Assembly: GCA_025464735.1 (NCBI GenBank)
Contig: JAODMX010000531.1
Location: forward strand, 1 to 9,918
From: Frondihabitans sp.
GTDB lineage: Bacteria; Actinomycetota; Actinomycetes; Actinomycetales; Microbacteriaceae
Direction: 5' to 3'
Length of the DNA: 9,918 bases
Made by a program: the position numbers and the translations under genes. The notes beneath the pieces are model-generated. The model ran no database searches. It was not told the DNA's origin and was given only the letters and a program-made list of their open reading frames with translations. Shown piece by piece: positions 5,030 to 9,918 of the stretch (its first letter is position 1; the number at the start of each line of letters is the position of its first letter).

Positions 5030-6769
5030 ATGACTCTTCTCCGCCCCTTCACCCGCGCCCCCGGCGCGCTACGCACTGGACGTAACACCACCGCCGACAT
5101 CGTCGTTCTGCTCGGCGTCATCGTCACCCTCTACGTGATCGTCGATCTCTCACACGGGGTGGTCGCCCCGTTCTCGCCCGCTCACGCTGCCTCAACGGTG
5201 TCGACGAACCCCTGGGAACTCCCGTACTACGCAGCCCGGTCGCTGCTTCGGATGTTCGCAGCTCTGTTCGTCTCCGTCGTGTTCACGCTCGTCTATGCCA
5301 CGGTCGCCGCCCGCTCGCGCCGGGCCGGCCTTGTCCTGATCCCGATCCTCGACATCCTCCAGTCGATCCCGGTGCTCGGATTCCTGTCCGTGACCCTGAC
5401 GATCTGGCTGACGATCTTCCCGAACAGCATCCTGGGCCTGGAGTGCGCGTCCGTGTTCGCGATCTTCACCTCGCAGGCCTGGAACATGACGTTCGCGTTC
5501 TACCAGTCGCTGACGACGCAGCCCCGGGATCTCGACGAGGCGGCCCGCCTGATGCGACTGACGAAGTGGCAGCGATTCTGGAAACTCGACGTACCGGGCG
5601 CCATGATCCCGCTGGTGTGGAACGGGATGATGAGCTTCGGCGGCGGCTGGTTCTTCCTCGTCGCCTCCGAGGTCATCAGCGTCAACAACCACAGCTACGC
5701 CCTCCCCGGCATCGGGAGCTTCGTCGCGACCGCTGCCGAGCAGGGCAACGCCGGGAAGATCGTCCTCGCCTCCGCGGTCATGGTCGTCATGGTCGTCGGC
5801 GTGAACTTCTTCTTCTGGCGCCCGCTGACCGCCTGGGCAGAGAAGTTCCGCAACGAGGACTCCGAAAGTAGCGACCAGCCGCGCAGCATCGTGTACGACC
5901 TCTTGCGCCGCTCTCGGATCCCCCGACTCCTCGGCCAGGGTGTTCGCCCCGTCGGCACTGTGCTCCTCTCGGTGACACGCCCGTTCGGACTCGCCGAGCA
6001 CCGCTTCGCGGACCACGACCGACGCCGTCGCGCCGGCGACGTCGTCTTCGGCATCATCCTCGGTGCGGCGATTCTCTACGGAGTCGTCCGCATGCTCGGC
6101 TTCATCTCGTCCACGGTCGGCTTCGGCCAGGTGGGGGTGGCGTTCATCGATGGCCTGGCGACCTTCGCACGGGTCGTCGTTCTCCTCATCGTCGCCACGA
6201 TCGTGTGGGTTCCCGTCGGGGTGTGGATCGGAATGAATCCGACGGTGAGCAGGATCGCGCAACCGGTCGTCCAAATCCTGGCGAGCTTCCCGGCGAACTT
6301 CCTGTTCCCGCTTGTCGCCGCCGGGCTCGTCGCGACCGGCGTGAGCTTGAACATCGGCGGGATCCTTCTGATGAGCCTCGGCGCCCAGTGGTACATCCTC
6401 TTCAACGTGATCGCCGGTGCAAGCGCGATCCCCAACGACCTCCGCGAAGCATCCAGGAACCTCGGTCTCGGCCGGGTGCTGCGGTGGAAGAAGCTGATCG
6501 GACCGGCCATCTTCTCCGCCTACGTCACCGGCGGCATCACGGCCGCCGGCGGCGCCTGGAACGCCTCCATCGTCTCCGAAATCGTCTCCTACAACGGGAC
6601 CACTCTGCACGCAACGGGACTCGGTGCGTACATCGCCGACGCCACCGCTCACGGCGACTTCGCGCGCACCCTGATCGGCGTCGCCGTGATGAGCATCTTC
6701 GTCGTCGGCCTCAACCGCCTCCTCTGGCGGCGCCTCTACCGGCTCTCGGAGACCCGCTTCTCCCTCTGA
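5030..6769 (+). CDS. Tandem-fused ABC transporter permease of the NitT/TauT type
   Basis: A 579-aa inner-membrane protein in which two binding-protein-dependent permease domains are joined in one chain. Half 1 is about residues 20-270 and half 2 about 335-575, with a charged linker (271-335). Each half has the EAA loop that contacts the ATPase: DEAARLMRLTKWQRFWKL at 169-186 and LREASRNLGLGRVLRWKKL at 471-489. A matching GGxWxxxxxSEVIS-type segment at 205-217 and 507-520 shows internal duplication. The loop pattern resembles nitrate/sulfonate/taurine permeases. The first residues (1-22) are basic and cytoplasmic, with a first helix near 23-40. A GGAGG at 5020-5024 supports the ATG. The ATPase gene follows after 46 bases. 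No substrate-binding protein is encoded in this stretch. The substrate cannot be read from the sequence; adjacency to the ArsR/efflux pair makes a metal-related ligand one possibility. Confidence 0.88.
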   Translation: MTLLRPFTRAPGALRTGRNTTADIVVLLGVIVTLYVIVDLSHGVVAPFSPAHAASTVSTNPWELPYYAARSLLRMFAALFVSVVFTLVYATVAARSRRAGLVLIPILDILQSIPVLGFLSVTLTIWLTIFPNSILGLECASVFAIFTSQAWNMTFAFYQSLTTQPRDLDEAARLMRLTKWQRFWKLDVPGAMIPLVWNGMMSFGGGWFFLVASEVISVNNHSYALPGIGSFVATAAEQGNAGKIVLASAVMVVMVVGVNFFFWRPLTAWAEKFRNEDSESSDQPRSIVYDLLRRSRIPRLLGQGVRPVGTVLLSVTRPFGLAEHRFADHDRRRRAGDVVFGIILGAAILYGVVRMLGFISSTVGFGQVGVAFIDGLATFARVVVLLIVATIVWVPVGVWIGMNPTVSRIAQPVVQILASFPANFLFPLVAAGLVATGVSLNIGGILLMSLGAQWYILFNVIAGASAIPNDLREASRNLGLGRVLRWKKLIGPAIFSAYVTGGITAAGGAWNASIVSEIVSYNGTTLHATGLGAYIADATAHGDFARTLIGVAVMSIFVVGLNRLLWRRLYRLSETRFSL

Positions 6770-6798
6770 GCCACACACCTTTTCTTTACTTCTCAACA

Positions 6799-6811
6799 CT
6801 CCTGCAGGAGG
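6799..6811 (+). promoter_or_regulatory. Palindromic ribosome-binding site of the ATPase gene
   Basis: CTCCTGCAGGAG (6799-6810) is a perfect 12-base palindrome. Its right half provides the Shine-Dalgarno AGGAGG (6806-6811), 4 bases before the ATG at 6816. In RNA the left half CTCC pairs with GGAG across a TGCA loop and can mask the site. A pyrimidine-rich stretch (6778-6803) precedes it. This could tune ATPase synthesis relative to the permease. The stem has only four pairs. Confidence 0.45.
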
Positions 6812-6815
6812 CATC

Positions 6816-8174
6816 ATGACCATCACCACTCCCACCACCACGTCCAAGCAGGCCCTCGTCTCCGTGCAGCACGTCTCCAAGCGGTTCACGGGCGGCGGAA
6901 ACGGCAGCCTCACCGTCCTCGACGACGTCTCGTTTGAACTTCACGAAGGCGAGATCGTCGCCCTGCTCGGGAAGTCCGGATCCGGAAAATCCACCCTGCT
7001 GCGAACGATCGCCGGCCTCATCGAACCCAGCGACGGCATCGTCCTCTCGCACGGCGAGCCCCTTCGCGGCGCGAACTCCTCGGTCGGGATGGTGTTCCAA
7101 TCGTTCGCGCTCATGCCCTGGCTGACGATCCAGGACAACGTCGAACTCGGGCTCGAAGCCCGAGGAGTGTCGCGCGCCGAGCGTCGGCAGCGGGCTCTCG
7201 ATGCGATCGACCTCATCGGCCTCGACGGGTTCGAGTCCGCCTACCCGAAGGAACTCTCCGGCGGAATGCGGCAGCGGGTCGGCTTCGCCCGCGCCCTCGT
7301 CCTCCAGCCGGACGCCCTGCTGATGGACGAGCCGTTCAGCGCCCTCGATGTGCTGACCGCCGAGAACCTTCGCAATGAACTCATGGATCTCTGGGCACGG
7401 CCCGATTTTCCGACGAAGAGCATCTGCATCGTCACCCACAACATCGAAGAAGCCGTCCTGCTCGCGGACCGGGTCGTCGTCCTCGGATCCAACCCGGGCC
7501 ACATCAAAGCCGACGTCCCCATCGATCTTGCGCGCCCTCGTGACCGTCGCGCCGACGGATTCGAAGCTCTCGTCGACACCCTCTACGGTCACCTCGCCGG
7601 CGTGGAAACCGTGGCGACCACGGATCCGGAAAGCAAGCCGGAGCGGCGAGGCGACCTCCCGCTGACCAAGCTCCTCCCGGAAGCAACCGTCGGCGGGCTC
7701 GCCGGTCTGGTCGAGATCGTGTTCGCCCACAACGGTCAAACCGATCTGCCCGACCTGGCCGCCGAGATCCTCTTCGAGGTCGACGACCTGCTCCCCCTCG
7801 TCGACGCCGCATCCCTCCTCGGCCTGCTCGAACTCGACGGTGTCGACGCCTACCTCACCGAAGACGGCAAAGCGTGGTACACCGCCGACATTCAAGCCCG
7901 CAAAGCCAAGTTCGCCACCCTCGCCGTCACCAGAGCGCCGCTCATCCGCACCATTTGCCGCACCCTGGAGAACTCCGACGACGGCGCACTGAGGGACGAC
8001 TTCTTCCTCGATCTGCTCCGCCGAGGCCTGTCGGACGAGAACGCGCGCAAGCAGCTCGACATCGCCATCGACTGGGGGCGCTACGCCGAACTGTTCGACT
8101 ACGACGCCGACAGCGGCGAGCTCGTGCTCACCGAAGTGTTCGCCTCACTCGCTCTCGACGACCCCGGCGCGTGA
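6816..8174 (+). CDS. ABC transporter ATPase with C-terminal AAA-associated domain
   Basis: A 452-aa protein. Residues 12-245 form a complete ABC ATPase: Walker A GKSGSGKST at 52-60, Q-loop Q95, signature LSGGM at 147-151, Walker B ALLMDEP at 167-173 with E172, D-loop SALD at 175-178 and switch histidine H208. QSFALMPWLTIQDNV (95-109) is typical of NitT/TauT-type ATPases. After a linker, residues about 270-440 form a second domain matching the 'AAA-associated' C-terminal region seen in a subset of these ATPases. This region is about 200 residues beyond a minimal ATPase and has no established role that I can name. It begins at LPLTKLLPEATVGGLAGL and contains mostly helical, acidic sequence. The protein should pair as a homodimer with the fused permease encoded just upstream. 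Its 3' end may overlap a convergent small gene by 30 bases. Confidence 0.9.
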   Translation: MTITTPTTTSKQALVSVQHVSKRFTGGGNGSLTVLDDVSFELHEGEIVALLGKSGSGKSTLLRTIAGLIEPSDGIVLSHGEPLRGANSSVGMVFQSFALMPWLTIQDNVELGLEARGVSRAERRQRALDAIDLIGLDGFESAYPKELSGGMRQRVGFARALVLQPDALLMDEPFSALDVLTAENLRNELMDLWARPDFPTKSICIVTHNIEEAVLLADRVVVLGSNPGHIKADVPIDLARPRDRRADGFEALVDTLYGHLAGVETVATTDPESKPERRGDLPLTKLLPEATVGGLAGLVEIVFAHNGQTDLPDLAAEILFEVDDLLPLVDAASLLGLLELDGVDAYLTEDGKAWYTADIQARKAKFATLAVTRAPLIRTICRTLENSDDGALRDDFFLDLLRRGLSDENARKQLDIAIDWGRYAELFDYDADSGELVLTEVFASLALDDPGA

Positions 8175-8390
8175 GACGCGTTCGAACTTCGGCGCCGCGG
8201 AAGCGTCGCGCCCGGTACTCGGGCCCGCATCTGCGTGACCACCTGGGACTGACGAAGTACGACGACGTTTCTCTGACCGAGAACGCACCCACAGGAGGAC
8301 GAGCACCACGATGAGCACCACCGTGGCGACGGCGCCGACGATGAGCATGGCGGTGTCGCTGGATCCGGTGGCGCGCGGCCGAACGAACAT
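8145..8390 (-). CDS. Possible small single-pass membrane protein
   Basis: An 81-aa frame from an ATG at 8390. A 21-residue hydrophobic helix (15-35, MLIVGAVATVVLIVVLVLLWV) is followed by RSRSEKRRR, the positive-inside pattern of a membrane protein with a cytoplasmic tail of about 45 polar residues. The first part has strongly GC-biased third positions like the neighbours. No family is recognised. The start is uncertain: ATG codons at 8348 and 8411 and a TTG at 8453 are also in frame, and none has a clear Shine-Dalgarno. The ATG at 8390 lies just beyond the direct repeats proposed as the MocR operator, which would make this the divergently controlled partner. It overlaps the ATPase 3' end by 30 bases. 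Without it, the 297 bases between the ATPase and MocR genes would hold only regulatory sequence. Confidence 0.42.
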   Translation of the reverse strand: MFVRPRATGSSDTAMLIVGAVATVVLIVVLVLLWVRSRSEKRRRTSSVPGGHADAGPSTGRDASAAPKFERVSRAGVVESE

Positions 8391-8391
8391 C

Positions 8392-8474
8392 AAAGTATCC
8401 AATGTGAGCATGAAAGAAGCCAATCGCGGAATCCACTCACTGAAAAGGACCAATCGACGTAAAGTGGACCCATG
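8392..8474. promoter_or_regulatory. CCAAT-type direct repeats, candidate MocR operator
   Basis: Four related octamers occur in the same orientation: TATCCAAT (8396-8403), AAGCCAAT (8417-8424), GGACCAAT (8447-8454) and GGACCCAT (8466-8473), each preceded by an A-rich AAA-type stretch. Offsets are 21, 30 and 19 bases, roughly multiples of a helical turn. MocR-family regulators usually bind direct repeats next to their own gene, and the AAAGTGGACC at 8461-8470 resembles the AAAGTGG core that I recall for PdxR-type sites. The last copy touches the MocR start codon. Binding is inferred from spacing and family habits. Confidence 0.45.
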
Positions 8475-9914
8475 TCCACGGTCGCTTCCGCCCCCACCTC
8501 ACTCGGCTCGCATGCTCTCCAGCCCCTCCTCGGCGAATGGCGCCGCGGTGGCCGGGCGCACCAGGAGCTGGCGGAGAAGCTCGACCTCCTCCTGATCGAC
8601 GGCCGAATCCCTTCCGGCACGCGCCTGCCCGCTGAACGCGAGCTCGCCGCGAGCCTGGGGGTGAGTCGCACCACGATCGTGTCGGCGTACCGGGTGCTTC
8701 GCGAGCGCGGCATCCTTCGAAGCGTCCAGGGGTCGGGCAGCGTGCTCGAACTCCCCCAACGCTCCGAGCACGGCCCGGCGTCGGTTCGCGGCGCCGGCGT
8801 CGACCTCACCCGATCCACGCCAGCGGCGTGGGAAGAGCTGCCGCGCCTCGTCACCGAGGCTGCAGCGGTGCTCCCCGAGCAGATGGCGATCGGCGGCGTC
8901 GACTTCTACGGCCTGCCCCGCCTCCGCGAACTCATCGCCGAACGCTACACCGCGCGCGGTGCGCCGACGACCGCCGACAACATCCTCATCACGCTCGGCG
9001 CGCAGCACGCGATCGCGCTGATCGCGCGCACCCTGATCGGTCGGGGCGACCGGGTCGTCGTCGAGTCTCCGAGCTATCCGCACGCCCTCGACGCATTCCG
9101 GTCTGCGGGAGGCCGCCCCGTGGCCAGCCCGCTGACACCGACCGGCGTCGACATCGATCATCTCGCGGAGACCATCCAGGGTGCGCGCCCCGCTCTCGCC
9201 TACCTGATGCCCGACTTCCACAATCCGACGGGGCTCAGCATGAGCGACGAACAGCGGGAGCGTCTCATCGAGACAGCGGCCCGCACCGGAACACCGCTCG
9301 TCATCGACGAGACGACGGCCGAACTCGACATCGACCGTCCGACCTCGACGCGGCCCTTCGCCGCCTTCCCCGCTCGCGGCGCCACCGTGATCACGATCGG
9401 CTCGATCAGCAAAACCGTCTGGAGCGGCCTCCGGGTCGGCTGGATCCGAGCCGACCGCTATCTGATCGACCGATTCGCGGCGTCGCGACCGGCGGGCGAC
9501 ATGGGCAACACCGTCCTCGATCAGCTTGTCACGGCGGGGGCGATGCCCGACCTGCCCCGGATCCTGCGCCATCGCGGTGAGCAGCTGGGTGCCTCCCGCG
9601 ATCACGCGGTGTCCCTTCTCACACGGTTACTCCCCGCGTGGGAGGTCCCGTCGATCCACGGCGGTCTCGCGATGTGGGTCGGGCTCGGCGCGCCACTCAG
9701 CTCGGCGCTCGCCCTGGCCGCGAGGAGCCACGGGGTCACCATCACGGCGGGCCCGCGCTTCGGCATCGACGGCGCGTTCGAACGATGGATCCGGATTCCG
9801 ATCGCTTCGCCCGCGGCGGAGCTCACCCAGGGCATCGAGGGTCTGGCCCGAGCGTGGGCAACGCTCGACCCGGGCCAGCGTCTGGTCGGCTCCGAGGCCG
9901 CCTTCGTCGTCTGA
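8472..9914 (+). CDS. MocR-family regulator (GntR HTH fused to PLP aminotransferase fold)
   Basis: A 480-aa transcription regulator. Residues 28-95 are a GntR winged helix: ELAEKLDLLLIDGRIPSGTRLPAERELA, then LGVSRTTIVSAYRVLRERGIL and GSGSVL. Residues about 120-475 are a class I aminotransferase fold with the PLP-binding set: Y202 (SPSYPHALD), N251 (DFHNPTG), D279 (VIDET) and the Schiff-base lysine K314 (SISKTVWSGLRVGW). MocR proteins sense PLP or PLP-amine adducts and control genes for vitamin B6, GABA, taurine, ectoine and other amino compounds. Subgroup and effector cannot be named here. The length is normal and the frame intact; the stop is 4 bases from the right edge. There is no clear Shine-Dalgarno before the ATG, so the mRNA may be leaderless or have a very short leader. 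No later start keeps the HTH. Its target may be itself, the divergent small gene, or a gene beyond the window. Confidence 0.9.
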   Translation: MSTVASAPTSLGSHALQPLLGEWRRGGRAHQELAEKLDLLLIDGRIPSGTRLPAERELAASLGVSRTTIVSAYRVLRERGILRSVQGSGSVLELPQRSEHGPASVRGAGVDLTRSTPAAWEELPRLVTEAAAVLPEQMAIGGVDFYGLPRLRELIAERYTARGAPTTADNILITLGAQHAIALIARTLIGRGDRVVVESPSYPHALDAFRSAGGRPVASPLTPTGVDIDHLAETIQGARPALAYLMPDFHNPTGLSMSDEQRERLIETAARTGTPLVIDETTAELDIDRPTSTRPFAAFPARGATVITIGSISKTVWSGLRVGWIRADRYLIDRFAASRPAGDMGNTVLDQLVTAGAMPDLPRILRHRGEQLGASRDHAVSLLTRLLPAWEVPSIHGGLAMWVGLGAPLSSALALAARSHGVTITAGPRFGIDGAFERWIRIPIASPAAELTQGIEGLARAWATLDPGQRLVGSEAAFVV

Positions 9915-9918
9915 TGGC

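Noticed and set aside
5192..6913. Long minus-strand open frame (573 codons) opposite the permease gene
   Set aside because: It is rich in Arg, Glu, Asp and Gly with no recognisable domain, as expected from reading a GC-rich gene backwards; the + strand frame has clear permease motifs.
6786..7895. Minus-strand open frame (369 codons) opposite the ATPase gene
   Set aside because: It has low-complexity acidic composition, no family motif, and lies over a fully conserved ABC ATPase.
8311..8595. Plus-strand 94-codon frame preceded by AGGAGG-like sequence at 8294-8299
   Set aside because: It runs out of frame into the MocR coding region with a Ser/Pro/Arg-rich shadow composition; the minus-strand membrane frame is more convincing. 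The Shine-Dalgarno-like sequence keeps a small doubt.
1..9918. CRISPR arrays, tRNA/rRNA genes, insertion sequences or attachment sites
   Set aside because: No regularly spaced identical repeats, no cloverleaf-like or rRNA segments, no transposase motifs and no flanking duplications were seen by eye.

Overview
The window is GC-rich DNA (roughly two thirds G+C) with strongly GC-biased third codon positions, ATG starts and frequent start/stop overlaps. It looks like the chromosome of a high-GC actinobacterium, perhaps Microbacteriaceae-like, but the lineage is an inference. No mobile element, rRNA, tRNA or CRISPR array was seen.

Region 1 (1-3710, + strand) is a tightly packed five-gene catabolic operon that continues beyond the left edge. 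Its genes are a dihydroxyacetone-kinase-type kinase (3' part only), an RpiB-type isomerase, a triosephosphate-isomerase-type isomerase, a xylose-isomerase-like TIM-barrel protein, and a Rossmann dehydrogenase of the phosphogluconate-dehydrogenase-C type. Together they match the oxidative D-apiose (D-apionate) route: D-apionate to 3-oxo-isoapionate (ApnO), to L-erythrulose + CO2 (OiaC), to L-erythrulose 1-phosphate (LerK), to D-erythrulose 4-phosphate (LerI), to D-erythrose 4-phosphate (DerI). All four internal junctions overlap by 4-8 bases, which implies translational coupling. Steps before D-apionate (uptake, apiose dehydrogenase, lactonase) would lie upstream, outside the window.

Region 2 (3747-4780, - strand) is a convergent two-gene unit: an ArsR/SmtB repressor with a partly conserved alpha-5 metal site, followed by a short cation-efflux-like membrane protein without a C-terminal cytoplasmic domain.

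Region 3 (4781-8174, + strand) is an ABC transporter of the NitT/TauT (nitrate/sulfonate/taurine) type. It has a tandem-fused permease and an ATPase with an extra C-terminal domain, and no substrate-binding protein is encoded beside it. Upstream lies a complex control region: a promoter-like pair, an inverted repeat at the predicted start site, three consecutive RNA hairpins, an 18-codon ORF behind a near-perfect Shine-Dalgarno, and competing hairpins that can hide the permease ribosome-binding site. This is the least explained part of the window.

Region 4 (8145-9914) has a MocR-type regulator (GntR helix-turn-helix fused to a PLP aminotransferase fold) on the + strand. A possible small single-pass membrane protein lies divergently on the - strand, and CCAAT-like direct repeats between them may be the MocR operator.
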